Assembly: GCA_964537035.1 (NCBI GenBank)
Contig: CAZIAK010000001.1
Span: 124,001-188,000, forward strand
From: CAZIAK01 sp964537035
GTDB taxonomy: Bacteria > Planctomycetota > B15-G4
Direction of reading: 5' to 3'
DNA length: 64,000 nucleotides
This document shows, piece by piece, positions 31,237-40,634 of the stretch (the first letter of the stretch is position 1; each line of letters starts with the position of its first letter). Below the pieces are notes generated by a model. It was not told the origin of the DNA and did not search any database. It saw nothing but the letters and a program-made list of their open reading frames with translations. Made by a program: the position numbers and the translations under genes.

Positions 31237-32436
31237 TCAAGCGCCAGGGTCAGAGAGCCGACGGGGGCGGATCCAGAGCAAGGCAGATGTGCAAACCACG
31301 GTAGCCACTGCCAAGCCCCCGTAGGTCGAGGGCAGATCCTCGCTCACCGCCTGCTCCCACGAGCCGCCCACCAGGGCCAGGCTGAACGCCAACCGGGCCG
31401 CCATGGACTGGGCCGAGAGCAAGGACGCCCGGTCCGCAGAGGGGATGCGATGGTTGAGCGCCGTCCGGCCCATGGGCTGAAGAAACGCGAAACTCACCTG
31501 CTGCAGGCAGAACAGGGGAGCCATGGCCAGGGGCCCTGCCACGGCCAGCCCTGCGAAAGAGATCGCCACCAGACAGAGCACAGCGGCAATGGTGCCCTGC
31601 TCACCCAAGCGGTGATAGACCGCTCCCACCGCCATGGCGCTGAAGCCGGCCACCAGATTGAGCAGGCTCAGCAGCCCGCCGTGCAGGCGTAGGTCGTGGG
31701 CTCCCACGGCCAACAAGGTGGGCTGGTAGAGCTGAAAACCGATGCGTAGCAGGACGAAGATCAAGGCGTACCAGGCAAAGACCCAGAGCACTTCACGATT
31801 GAGCAACGACGTGAGCAAGGCGTGACCTTCACGGGGGTGTCCGCCGCGGGCGTTCTCCTGAGGCAGGCTCGGCAAACGCCAGGCCAACCACACCGCCACC
31901 ACCATGATCAGGGCGCTGAAGTCGAAGGCTGCCGAGGTGCCCCAGTACCAGGCGGCAAAGCCTCCGCTGAGGTCGGCGAGAGAGACGCCGAACAGTCGCC
32001 AACGATGGGCCAGCGACTCCTCTCGCAGCGCCTCGGGACGGCGCTTCTCCTGCAACAGGAGTTCATACAGGTAGGCGCTGTCCGCGCCGGAGATCATGGC
32101 GTGCCCTGCTCCGGTGACGGCCATGGCCCAGAGGCAGGTCTCGAAGCCAGCAGCTCGACCCAGCACGGCGAACGAGATGGCCAAGGTGGCCGGGCCGGCG
32201 ATCAACAACGGGCGTTTGCCCAGGCGGTCCGCCACCCAACCCAAGGGCACCTCGGCGAGAACCATGACCAGGTAGTACAGACTCCATAGTCGGGCGTACT
32301 GATCGACGGAGAAGCCCCGGTCGATGGTGAACGCCGTGAACATCACCGGCACCCAGGCGAAGGAGAACGCCAGGGCAGCGAACCAGCGAAAGGTGTTCAC
32401 CGGCGACAGGGGAGTGGGGGAGCGGTGGGCCGTCAT
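31237..32436 (-). CDS. Major facilitator superfamily transporter
   Basis: A 399-residue protein with about 12 hydrophobic segments. The loop GWVADRLGKRP after the second segment is the MFS motif A. The substrate cannot be read from the sequence. It lies between the HEAT-repeat gene upstream (31 bases) and the amidase downstream (33 bases), all on the minus strand, so the three may be cotranscribed. Confidence 0.85.
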   Translation of the reverse strand: MTAHRSPTPLSPVNTFRWFAALAFSFAWVPVMFTAFTIDRGFSVDQYARLWSLYYLVMVLAEVPLGWVADRLGKRPLLIAGPATLAISFAVLGRAAGFETCLWAMAVTGAGHAMISGADSAYLYELLLQEKRRPEALREESLAHRWRLFGVSLADLSGGFAAWYWGTSAAFDFSALIMVVAVWLAWRLPSLPQENARGGHPREGHALLTSLLNREVLWVFAWYALIFVLLRIGFQLYQPTLLAVGAHDLRLHGGLLSLLNLVAGFSAMAVGAVYHRLGEQGTIAAVLCLVAISFAGLAVAGPLAMAPLFCLQQVSFAFLQPMGRTALNHRIPSADRASLLSAQSMAARLAFSLALVGGSWEQAVSEDLPSTYGGLAVATVVCTSALLWIRPRRLSDPGA

Positions 32437-32467
32437 GTCGCGTGTGATCGTCGAAGACTTGCAGCGC

Positions 32468-34210
32468 TCAGAGCATGCGGTAGAGCTCGAACAGTAGCCC
32501 CATGTCGAGCTCGAGGTTGGCGTAGCGGGAGAAGCGCCCGGACGGGCTGAGCGGCCTCGGGTCCGCCAGATCTCCCAGGGCTCCCAAGGCGTAGCGCAGC
32601 ACGAAGCGAGGCTGCTCGTCGGCCTCGATCATGGCCAGCAGGGGTGCGATCTGCCGCCGGTCGCCGCTCAATCCCAGGGCGTGAATCATGGACGCCAGAT
32701 CGACCGTGCTACGCACATCGCCGAGAGAGCTGGAGAGCGCGTCCAGGGAGTTTCGGGCGCCGAGCAATCCCAGGGCCATCACCCCATGGCGGATCACCTC
32801 GATGTCGTGGCTGCGGACGACCAGCTCGCTCAACCCCTTGACCTGCCCTGGTTGCTCGTGATCGACCAGACCAGCGGCCAGGCACAGGGCGCTCTGCAGC
32901 TGAGGGCCCGGGTTACGCTCGGCCAGGTCGGCCAGGGCCCGGGCGGCCCGCGGGTCACCAAGCAAGCCAAGAGCCAGAGCCAACGCACCGCGCAGCGAGG
33001 TGTCCCGCCGGCGGTCGAGCTCATCGAGCAAGGTCGGCACATGATCTGGAGACCCGTCCAGGCCCAGAGCGAGGGCCACATGGGGGATGGCCCCCGTGCG
33101 GGTGCTGCTCAACATGCGCGCCAGCCGCTCGCTGACCCAGGGCAAGCGGCAGCCAGAGAGGGCCTTGATCAGCGAGAGCTTGATGGTCCAGTCGCCCTCG
33201 TCAGCGAGCTGCTCCCAGAGAAGCTGGGCCTGCGCCGGGCTGAGCCGTGCGGTCTGCCCTTGTAGTCCAGCTGCCGCCGAACGACGCACCTGGTTGTCTT
33301 GTCGTCGCGAGTAGATCAGCAACGCGGGGAGCGCCTGTTCGCTCGGCACCCGACCCAGGGCTCCCGCCACCAGAGCCTCCATGGTGGGCTCCTTGCGACA
33401 GAGCTTGGACTCGGCCAGGGTCAGCAGCGCATCCAACAGCCCAGGCGACTCGTTCACGCCCGCAGCAAAGATGGCCCCGGCGCGGACGATGTTGTTCTCG
33501 TGGGCCAGCTTCGCAGGAGAGAGCCACCCTGCCAGCAAGCCTGCCGCCTCTTCGCCGGAGACGAGCGCCACCGCTGCCATGGCGAACACACGCATCTCGT
33601 CGTTCTGCCGGCGGTCGTTGGCGATGGCCGCCAGGGTTTCCAGCGCGGCGGGACGGCCCGTGGCTCCCAGGGCGATCACAGATTGAGCCCGGACAAAGAG
33701 ATCGGGGTCTTCGACCATGGTGATCAGCAACGGCACCGAGGCGCCCAAGCCCAGGCGCCCCAGGGACATGGCGGCGGTGGCGCGCATGTCCCTGTCCGGG
33801 TGTTCGAGGGCCGCTGACAGCACGGGCAACAGTCGCTGCAGCCGGTCCTCATCGGTGATGGGCTCAAAGCCCCGGTCGCCTGGGCGCAGCTCACGCTGGG
33901 ACATGCGTCGCCGAGCGTCGACCAGCGCCTCTTCGTTGAAGTCGAACCACCACTCCCAGCTCGTCCCGTCGAAGTAGGACACCGGGCCCATGCCGGGGAG
34001 CGAAGGCAAGGCGCCCGGGCCCGGGTTGTCGGGGATGATCACGTTGTCCCCGTCGCCCAGGCCTCCCCCCAGGCTGCCGTCTCCCCCTGCCGGGCCCGGA
34101 TCAGGGACCACGGGGGCGGGATTGGCCGTGGTGGGCAGAGGGCCTAACGGCGGCTGGAAACGCCCGCCATGGGGCATCAGCGCCAGGCACAGGGTCGCGA
34201 GGAGGATCAC
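32468..34210 (-). CDS. Secreted HEAT-repeat protein
   Basis: A 580-residue protein with an N-terminal signal (LLATLCLAL), a Pro/Gly-rich linker (about 20-75), and then helical HEAT/PBS-lyase-like repeats over most of 120-560, for example MRATAAMSLGRLGLGASVP and LRGALALALGLLGDPRAAR. Such repeats form curved protein-binding scaffolds. No catalytic motif is seen. GTG start at 34210. Divergent from the next plus-strand gene by only 63 bases, so a shared control region is likely. Confidence 0.82.
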   Translation of the reverse strand: MILLATLCLALMPHGGRFQPPLGPLPTTANPAPVVPDPGPAGGDGSLGGGLGDGDNVIIPDNPGPGALPSLPGMGPVSYFDGTSWEWWFDFNEEALVDARRRMSQRELRPGDRGFEPITDEDRLQRLLPVLSAALEHPDRDMRATAAMSLGRLGLGASVPLLITMVEDPDLFVRAQSVIALGATGRPAALETLAAIANDRRQNDEMRVFAMAAVALVSGEEAAGLLAGWLSPAKLAHENNIVRAGAIFAAGVNESPGLLDALLTLAESKLCRKEPTMEALVAGALGRVPSEQALPALLIYSRRQDNQVRRSAAAGLQGQTARLSPAQAQLLWEQLADEGDWTIKLSLIKALSGCRLPWVSERLARMLSSTRTGAIPHVALALGLDGSPDHVPTLLDELDRRRDTSLRGALALALGLLGDPRAARALADLAERNPGPQLQSALCLAAGLVDHEQPGQVKGLSELVVRSHDIEVIRHGVMALGLLGARNSLDALSSSLGDVRSTVDLASMIHALGLSGDRRQIAPLLAMIEADEQPRFVLRYALGALGDLADPRPLSPSGRFSRYANLELDMGLLFELYRML

Positions 34211-34273
34211 CGAGTCGGGCTCGTTCTGAGGGTGTCGTTGGCAGGGCTTCGTGGTCGGCTAAGATCGTACGCC

Positions 34274-35365
34274 ATGCAAGCCCTCCTGCTCATGCTCACC
34301 ATCGTGGCTCAGACCGCGGTGCCTCTTCCCGCCGACAGCTTTGCCCGATCTGACGACGATCTGGTGCTGCGTGCGGGCCCCAGCGACAGCCACGCCGGTG
34401 TGCTCACCGTGCCCGGGGGCACGGTCGTCCGCGCCGCCACCGAAGGCACGGGCACCTATCAGCGAGTGCACCTGGCGGCGGGGTTCCCTGTCTATCTCCA
34501 CGGCGACTACGTCTCGGTGGACGCAGCCCAGCAGACAGCCACGGTGCTGGGCCAGCGGGTCAACGCCAGGCTCCTGCCCTGCACAGCCGGGTTGCTGCCC
34601 GTGGGCAGGGTGGGTGCAGAGTCTGGAGCATTGGTCCTGCTCGGAGTCGAGGGGGCCTGGGTGCGGGTCCTGGCTCCGGTTGAGCTGAGCCTGTGGGCCA
34701 CGCGGGCTGAGCTGGCGGTCGTCTCTGACGGAGCCGCCGCCGCGGACTGGGAGCGATCGTGGCGGAGCCGAGAGACGGGCCGGATGGTCAGGGTGGCAGA
34801 CGCGCTCACCACCGATCCCGACTGGCTCGTCCAGCACGACGCTGAACTCGAGCTGAGTTTTGAGGCGCGGGTCGACGTCTCCGGTCTCAACGACGCGAAG
34901 CTGTCGTTCAGGGCCAGCGAACTGGGCAAGTTGGGCGCGCGACTCAGCGCCCAGGGTCCTGCTCGGAACACCTGGCAGCTCCTCGTCGATGGAGTCGCGG
35001 CCGAACAACGTCGGCGAAGAGATGTCGTCGCCTCCCACGCCGCAGCCCTGGCTGCCCGCTCCCTGCTGGACCAGAACCTGGAGGTCGAGGCGAAAGCCTT
35101 GGCCCTGGGCCTGTCCTACCAGGGACAAGGCCAGAACCAGCGCATCGAAGGGCTGATCAAGCGACTCAGCAGGGCAGACGCTGACGGCGCCGTGTTCGCC
35201 ATCAGCGACGGGGTACAGGAGTTCAAGCTGAGCGCCCCAGCAGGTGTGGCCCGGCTGCCCACTCTGGAGGGGCGCAAGGTCACCCTCGAGGGACGAAGCC
35301 TGCTGCTGATGAACGTAGAAGGTCCGGTGTTGATCATCGACCGGGTCATCGAGTCGGGCAGCTGA
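34274..35365 (+). CDS. Secreted protein of unknown function, possible SH3-like N-terminal domain
   Basis: A 363-residue protein with a signal peptide (MQALLLMLTIVAQTAVPLPA). The part after it (about 25-80, DDDLVLRAGPSDSHAGVLTVPGG type pattern) resembles bacterial SH3 domains, which often bind cell-wall material. The rest is mixed helix and strand with no family I recognise. ATG at 34274 fits the signal peptide; the frame is open upstream but that region is the divergent promoter. It is followed by cstA after 10 bases. Confidence 0.72.
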   Translation: MQALLLMLTIVAQTAVPLPADSFARSDDDLVLRAGPSDSHAGVLTVPGGTVVRAATEGTGTYQRVHLAAGFPVYLHGDYVSVDAAQQTATVLGQRVNARLLPCTAGLLPVGRVGAESGALVLLGVEGAWVRVLAPVELSLWATRAELAVVSDGAAAADWERSWRSRETGRMVRVADALTTDPDWLVQHDAELELSFEARVDVSGLNDAKLSFRASELGKLGARLSAQGPARNTWQLLVDGVAAEQRRRRDVVASHAAALAARSLLDQNLEVEAKALALGLSYQGQGQNQRIEGLIKRLSRADADGAVFAISDGVQEFKLSAPAGVARLPTLEGRKVTLEGRSLLLMNVEGPVLIIDRVIESGS

Positions 35366-35375
35366 GCAACCGACA

Positions 35376-37088
35376 GTGACCGCACCTCTCGCTGTGGCTG
35401 GCTGCCTGGTCCTGTATGGGCTGGGCTACAAGTTCTACTCACGCTTCCTGGCCAGCAAGGTCTTTGGTCTCGACCCCGAGACGCCGACGCCAGCCCACGT
35501 CCTGCGGGACGACGTGGACTACATGCCCACCCGTCCGGCGGTGCTGTTCGGTCACCACTTCGCTTCGATCACTGGCCTGGCGCCCATGCTCGGCCCAGCG
35601 GTGGCGGTCCTCTGGGGCTGGCTGCCAGCCATGCTCTGGGTGGTCTTCGGCGCGATCCTCGTGGGCAGCGTCCACGACTTCTCGGCCTTGGTGCTGTCGG
35701 CGCGCCACAAGGGGCTGTCCATCGGCGCGATTGCCGACGACCTGCTGGGGCGGCGGGCCAAGGTCCTGTTTCACATCATCATCTTCTTCGGTGTGGCCCT
35801 GGCCATGGGCGTGTTCGTCATCGCCATCTCCGGCCTCTTCGGCTGGGGCGCCTATCCCCAGGCCATCCTGCCCTCTGTGGGGTTGATGGTCGTGGCGGCC
35901 ACCATCGGCCTGCTGCTGAAACGGGGCAAGGCCAGCCTCGGGCCCACGACCGTGGTTGGCTTCATCACCCTGCTGCTGCTGATCCTCGCCGCAGTGAAGC
36001 TCGATCGATTCGGTGTGGCCGAGGCAGACTGGCCCGCCCCCCAGACCCTCAAGTTGGGTTTGCTGGGCTACGGTTTCCTGGCCTCTGTCCTGCCCGTGTG
36101 GTCCCTGCTCCAGCCACGGGACTTCATCAACTCGCTGCTGCTGTACCTCGGCCTGGGCGCCATGTACCTGGGCTTCTTCCTCTCAGGCAACGACTTCGCG
36201 GCCCCGGCCATCGTCAGCGACGCGCCAGGCTCGCCGCCCCTGCTGCCCTTCGTGTTCATCACCATCGCCTGTGGCGCAGCCAGCGGTTTTCACGCCCTGG
36301 TTTCCTCGGGGACCACGGCCAAGCAACTCGACAACGAACTCCACGCCCGGCCCATCGGCTACGGCGCCATGATCGGCGAGTCCCTGCTCGGGCTCCTGGC
36401 CATCGTCGCCTGCACCGCGGGCGTGGTCACTCCCGAGGCCTGGACCGACGGCATCTACGCATCTTGGCACGCGATCAAAGGGCCGGGCGTCGCCCTGTCG
36501 AACTTCATCGATGGCGGCGCGTCGTTCCTGCTGGAGTTTGGCCTGGCCGAAGACCTGGCCCGGTCATTCGTCGCCGTGGTCGTGGTCTCGTTCGCCCTGA
36601 CCACGCTCGACTCTGCCACGCGCCTGTTGCGCTACAACGTCGAGGAGATGGCCACGTCGGCGGGACTCAAGTGCAACCGTTACCTGTCGTCCCTGGCGGC
36701 CGTGGCAGCCATCGCGTTCTTCTGCTTCTACCGTCTGCGGGCCGAGACACTCGGTGCCGATGGGCAGGTGGTGATCGTGGAACGAGAAGCGGGCATGACC
36801 CTGTGGCAGCTGTTCGGCACGACCAACCAGATGCTCGCCGCCATGACCTTGCTGCTGGCCACTCGCTACCTCTCGAAGCGCGGTCCCCATGCCTGGGTCA
36901 CCGGCGTGCCCATGCTGTTCATCCTGGTCAGCACCTTGCTGGCCATGGGCTCAAACCTGCTGCGCTTCATTGACGAAGGCGAGGGGCCGCTGATCGTGGT
37001 GGGGGGCGCCCTGTTGATCATGGCCGTCTGGCTGTGCGTGGAGGGCCTGCTGGCCCTGCGCCGAGACAGGCAGGGTCAGCTCAGCTGA
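35376..37088 (+). CDS. cstA: Carbon starvation protein A (CstA-type transporter)
   Basis: A 570-residue membrane protein with many hydrophobic segments. The N-terminal YKFYSRFLASKVFGLD, then DYMPTRPAVLFGHHFASITG, then GSVHDF are CstA blocks, and SGTTAKQLDNE near 310 is typical too. CstA proteins import peptides or pyruvate, often under carbon limitation. No BtsS/R-like two-component genes are adjacent. GTG start. Its 3' end overlaps tgt by 13 bases on the opposite strand. Confidence 0.93.
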   Translation: MTAPLAVAGCLVLYGLGYKFYSRFLASKVFGLDPETPTPAHVLRDDVDYMPTRPAVLFGHHFASITGLAPMLGPAVAVLWGWLPAMLWVVFGAILVGSVHDFSALVLSARHKGLSIGAIADDLLGRRAKVLFHIIIFFGVALAMGVFVIAISGLFGWGAYPQAILPSVGLMVVAATIGLLLKRGKASLGPTTVVGFITLLLLILAAVKLDRFGVAEADWPAPQTLKLGLLGYGFLASVLPVWSLLQPRDFINSLLLYLGLGAMYLGFFLSGNDFAAPAIVSDAPGSPPLLPFVFITIACGAASGFHALVSSGTTAKQLDNELHARPIGYGAMIGESLLGLLAIVACTAGVVTPEAWTDGIYASWHAIKGPGVALSNFIDGGASFLLEFGLAEDLARSFVAVVVVSFALTTLDSATRLLRYNVEEMATSAGLKCNRYLSSLAAVAAIAFFCFYRLRAETLGADGQVVIVEREAGMTLWQLFGTTNQMLAAMTLLLATRYLSKRGPHAWVTGVPMLFILVSTLLAMGSNLLRFIDEGEGPLIVVGGALLIMAVWLCVEGLLALRRDRQGQLS

Positions 37089-38212
37089 TCGGCGGCGGCT
37101 GAGAGCCCTCGCCGGGCGAGCAGTTCAGGCAAGGTGCCAGCCCGGATGGCGTCCCGGGCCAGCTCGACCTCGCGGTGCACGTAGCGCAGGTTGTGCACCG
37201 AGCAGAGCGTGCGCCCCAGGGGTTCGCTGGCCTTGATCAGATGGCGCAAGACACCGGTGGACCAACCGTCCTGACAGGTGCGGCAGTCGCACGTGCGGTC
37301 GATGGGCTCGGTGCTCTCCTTGAAGCGTTTGTTCTTCAGATGCACCTTGCCCTCGGGGGTGAACACCGTGCCGTGCCGCCCGTTGCGGGTGGGCAGCACG
37401 CAGTCGAAGATGTCGAATCCCGCAGCGATGGCCAGCAACACATCGTCGGGGCGTCCTACGCCCATGAGGTAACGCACATGATCTTCTGGCAGCAGCGGCG
37501 CGAAGCGAGGCAGCGCTGCGGCCAGGGCTTCGGGCCCTTCGCCCACGGACAGCCCGCCCATGGCGTAGCCGTCGAAACCGATCTCGACCAACCCCGCCGC
37601 TGAGCGGGTGCGCAGGTCGAGGTCGAGGCCTCCTTGGACGATGCCGAAGAGGCACTGACCGTTCTTGCTCTTCGCGATGTGATGGTCGGCGGCCTGGGCG
37701 GCCCAACGAGTGGTGCGCCGCACTGACGTGTTTAGCAGCGCGCGGTCGGCGGGCAACGGCGGACAGTGATCGAAGACCATGGCCACGTCGGCGTCCAAGG
37801 CCAGCTGCATCTCGACCGACTCTCTGGGGCCGAGGCGCAACTTGCGGCCGTCGATGGGGGAGCGAAAGCTCACGCCCTGTTCGTCGAGCGCGGCCACGTC
37901 GAGCATGGAGAAGACCTGAAAGCCGCCGCTGTCCGTGAGGATCGGGCCGTCCCAGTGCATGAAGCGGTGCAGTCCTCCGAGAGCGGAGACCACCTCGGCG
38001 CCCGGGCGGTCGTGCAGGTGGTAGGCGTTGGCCAGGATCATCCCCGCACCCGCCTCTGCCAGCTCGGCGGGAGAGACGCCCTTGACGCTGCCGTAGGTGC
38101 CCACGGGCATGAACGCTGGCGTGTCCATGGTGCGGCCGCGCACGGTCAGCCGCCCTGTGCGGGCAGCCCCGCAGGAGGCATGGGCCTCGAACTGAATGTC
38201 TCCAGTGGTCAT
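37076..38212 (-). CDS. tgt: Queuine tRNA-ribosyltransferase (tRNA-guanine transglycosylase)
   Basis: A 378-residue protein from the ATG at 38212. Asp94 (LTDSGGFQVFS) and Asp270 (DCVLPTRNGRHG) match the two catalytic aspartates, and Cys308, Cys310, Cys313 with a later His near 340 form the zinc site. It exchanges guanine 34 for a queuosine precursor in GUN-anticodon tRNAs. The start overlaps the spoIID-like stop (ATGA), so I reject the longer open frame beginning inside that gene. Third gene of ruvB-spoIID-tgt. Confidence 0.95.
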   Translation of the reverse strand: MTTGDIQFEAHASCGAARTGRLTVRGRTMDTPAFMPVGTYGSVKGVSPAELAEAGAGMILANAYHLHDRPGAEVVSALGGLHRFMHWDGPILTDSGGFQVFSMLDVAALDEQGVSFRSPIDGRKLRLGPRESVEMQLALDADVAMVFDHCPPLPADRALLNTSVRRTTRWAAQAADHHIAKSKNGQCLFGIVQGGLDLDLRTRSAAGLVEIGFDGYAMGGLSVGEGPEALAAALPRFAPLLPEDHVRYLMGVGRPDDVLLAIAAGFDIFDCVLPTRNGRHGTVFTPEGKVHLKNKRFKESTEPIDRTCDCRTCQDGWSTGVLRHLIKASEPLGRTLCSVHNLRYVHREVELARDAIRAGTLPELLARRGLSAAADQLS

Positions 38213-39390
38213 GTGAGTTTGATCAGCTCTGTCTGCGGGTAGTAGCGGGCGAGGATGGCTCGGTAGTCTGCGCCACGAGAGGCGAGCCCTCCCGCGCCGT
38301 ACTGGCACAGACCCACGCCATGGCCCCAACCCCGTCCGGAGATCAGCAGGGCGCCCTGCTCAAGGCGAGGCGCCTCGCCCCAGCGAGCCGAGAGCAGCTG
38401 CTCGTCGAAGGGCTGGCCCGAGGAAAGAGAGGCGCGGAACTTTCGGGCCGAGACGGTGACCGACTCACCGCCGGCCTCCACCGTGATCTTCTCCGGGATG
38501 GCTGGCAGCGTGTCCGGCTCGAACGTCAACGCGGTGATCGGGCCCTCGGGCAGGCCCAAGGCTGCGCAGACCCGGGGGCCGTCCAGCAGGCGAGTCCAGG
38601 ACCAGGTGGGGGAGTGCTCGCAATCGCTGCAAGGCACCGACGTCTCGAACACACCCACGGGCGGGTAGGTGAAGGCCAACCGCGCCGGGCTGGTGGCCCC
38701 GCCACAGGTCGAATGGAACCAGGCGGTGATGATCGCTCCGTCGTGGGTCAGCACCTGGCTGGCGGTGAGCTCGATGGCTTCGGTCGCAACGTGGGTCTCG
38801 GCGGCCAGTCCACCGTAGACCTGACTGCGCTGGTCAGCGAAGAGCCACCCCCGGCGGCCAATCTCCGCCAGGGCGTAGCTGCGAGCCGCGACTGCCTGGG
38901 CGGCGAGCGCCTGCAATCCGAACCGATCAGGCATCTCACCAGGGACAACGCCCTTGAGGTAGTCGTCCACGTGCAGTCTGTTCAGCACTCGCAAGACGCT
39001 CTGCACCCCATCGATCTGCACTTCGATGCGCAACAGGCCCCGAAAGCGGACGCCCTGGCAAGACAGGACGGAGCCCGCTGCAGGGCGCAACTCCAGAGGG
39101 GCCAGCCCCAGGCGGTTTGCGCCGAGAAAGACCTGACCAGCCCGCAGGGTGAGGGCCCCGCCCTGCTCCAGGTCAGTCCGTTCGTCGAGGGCCTCGCCGT
39201 TGGCGTCGGCGACGATGTACTTGCCATCGCAGCCGATGGCCAGCTCGTCACCGTGGCCCACAAGCACGTCGACCCAGCCCAGTGGGCGGGCGCCGTCGGG
39301 CGGAAGGCGCACATCAGGAGAGTCTGCGCAGCTGCCCAGGCAGAGGGTCAAGATCCAAAGGGCCGCGATCGTCGTGGATCGGGTCTGCAC
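38209..39390 (-). CDS. SpoIID/LytB-domain lipoprotein
   Basis: A 393-residue protein with a lipoprotein signal (LCLGSC, Cys21). The SpoIID/LytB domain covers about 120-390; VVPGEMP holds the likely catalytic Glu152, SYALAEIGRRG and FHSTCGGATSP follow, and GWGHGVGLCQYGAGG lies near the C-terminus. SpoIID-family proteins are lytic transglycosylases that cut denuded glycan strands. Here no sporulation genes are nearby, so a general wall-remodelling role is more likely. GTG start directly after the ruvB stop. Confidence 0.9.
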   Translation of the reverse strand: MQTRSTTIAALWILTLCLGSCADSPDVRLPPDGARPLGWVDVLVGHGDELAIGCDGKYIVADANGEALDERTDLEQGGALTLRAGQVFLGANRLGLAPLELRPAAGSVLSCQGVRFRGLLRIEVQIDGVQSVLRVLNRLHVDDYLKGVVPGEMPDRFGLQALAAQAVAARSYALAEIGRRGWLFADQRSQVYGGLAAETHVATEAIELTASQVLTHDGAIITAWFHSTCGGATSPARLAFTYPPVGVFETSVPCSDCEHSPTWSWTRLLDGPRVCAALGLPEGPITALTFEPDTLPAIPEKITVEAGGESVTVSARKFRASLSSGQPFDEQLLSARWGEAPRLEQGALLISGRGWGHGVGLCQYGAGGLASRGADYRAILARYYPQTELIKLT

Positions 39391-40428
39391 CTAGGCTCGC
39401 TGCCCTCCGCCAGAACCGTCGGGGAGGCCGAGGTGATGGCGACCGGCGGCGCTGAGCATGCGTCCGCGAGGTGTGCGCTGCAGGAAGCCCAGGCGGATCA
39501 GGTGAGGTTCGTAGACGAGCTCGAGCGTGTCTCGCTCTTCGCCAACGGCCACAGCCAGGGTGCCCAGGCCGCAGGGCCCACCTCCCAGCTGGGCCAGGCT
39601 GGTCAAGATTCTGCGGTCCATGTCTTCAAGGCCGAGCTTGTCGATGCCGAGCATGCCCAGCCCCTGATCGACGATGGGCAGGCTGATGGTCCCATCGCCC
39701 TCGATCTCGGCCACGTCACGCAGCCTGCGCAGCAACCGGTTGGCTACCCGGGGCACCCCACGAGAGCGTTCCGCCACCGCCTGGGCCGCCTCGGTCTGCA
39801 GCCTGGTGCCCAGGCGCCTGGAGGACCGATCGAGAATCTGGCGGATCTCATCGGTCTCGTAGGGCACGAGCTTCTCGACGATGCCGAAACGGTTGCGAAG
39901 CGGCTGGGTCAGCAAGCCCTCGCGAGTGGTGGCCCCGATCAGGGTGAAGGGCGCCACGGTGAGACGGACGGACTGGGCCGCTGGCCCCTGGTCGATGATC
40001 ACGTCGACCACCAGGTCCTCCATGGCGGCGTAGAGGTACTCCTCGACCACCCGGGGTAGGCGGTGGATCTCATCAACGAAGAGCACCTCGCCCTCGGCCA
40101 GGCCCGTGAGCAGCCCGACCAGATCGCCCGCTCTCTCCAGCGCTGGCCCGGAGGTCACCTTGAGCTGGGATCCCATGGCCGAGGAGATCAGGTGGGCCAG
40201 GGTGGTCTTGCCCAGGCCAGGGGGGCCGGAGAGCAGGACGTGGTCGAGAGCGCTACAACGCCGTCGAGCAGCCTCGATCCAGGTGAGCAGGTTGCCGGTC
40301 ACCCGGTCCTGGCCCACGAACTCGCTGAAGTCCCTCGGACGGAGGGCAATGTCCGGATCGTCGCCCTCTGGGCCAGCCGGATGGCTCGCCAGGGTCTGGT
40401 AGAGGCCTTCAGGAACCGGGTCGGTCAT
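39391..40428 (-). CDS. ruvB: Holliday junction branch migration helicase RuvB
   Basis: A 345-residue AAA+ ATPase with Walker A GPPGLGKT at 68-75, DEIH at 119-122, the sensor block GATTREGLLTQPLRNRFG and the C-terminal winged helix with RTPRGRML. RuvB drives branch migration with RuvA; ruvA and ruvC are not in this window. It is first in a minus-strand operon with the SpoIID-like lipoprotein and tgt, genes with unrelated roles. Confidence 0.96.
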   Translation of the reverse strand: MTDPVPEGLYQTLASHPAGPEGDDPDIALRPRDFSEFVGQDRVTGNLLTWIEAARRRCSALDHVLLSGPPGLGKTTLAHLISSAMGSQLKVTSGPALERAGDLVGLLTGLAEGEVLFVDEIHRLPRVVEEYLYAAMEDLVVDVIIDQGPAAQSVRLTVAPFTLIGATTREGLLTQPLRNRFGIVEKLVPYETDEIRQILDRSSRRLGTRLQTEAAQAVAERSRGVPRVANRLLRRLRDVAEIEGDGTISLPIVDQGLGMLGIDKLGLEDMDRRILTSLAQLGGGPCGLGTLAVAVGEERDTLELVYEPHLIRLGFLQRTPRGRMLSAAGRHHLGLPDGSGGGQRA

Positions 40429-40544
40429 CGGCGCATGATAGCCACTGATTCTGTCGTTCCTACTGTCAGAGACCCTTCAAACCGCACGTCCGGCCCTAGA
40501 CTACTTGTACCGGCCCCCTAAAATCGGGATGGTTTCGCAACGCG

Positions 40545-40557
40545 CCATTGTCAATGG
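40545..40557. promoter_or_regulatory. Short palindrome upstream of the giant lipoprotein
   Basis: ccattg-t-caatgg is a perfect 13-base palindrome 78 bases before the ATG at 40635. It may be an operator. A TAAAAT at 40519-40524 could be a -10 box, but no matching -35 is seen. The rest of 40429-40634 shows no gene that I can support. Confidence 0.3.
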
Positions 40558-40634
40558 AAAGCGTGTGGAGCCCGGCAGCGTCCCGAACAAGCGTTACCGA
40601 GTTCCCGCGGTACCCCGCACGCCTGGACCTATCC

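Noticed and set aside
38320..40059. 579-codon open frame on the plus strand
   Set aside because: Antisense to ruvB and the SpoIID-like gene, whose motifs are intact on the other strand. The Gln/Gly/Ala-rich product has no domain pattern.
40501..40524. TTGTAC and TAAAAT as a promoter for the giant lipoprotein
   Set aside because: Spacing is 8 bases, too short; TAAAAT alone is not enough.
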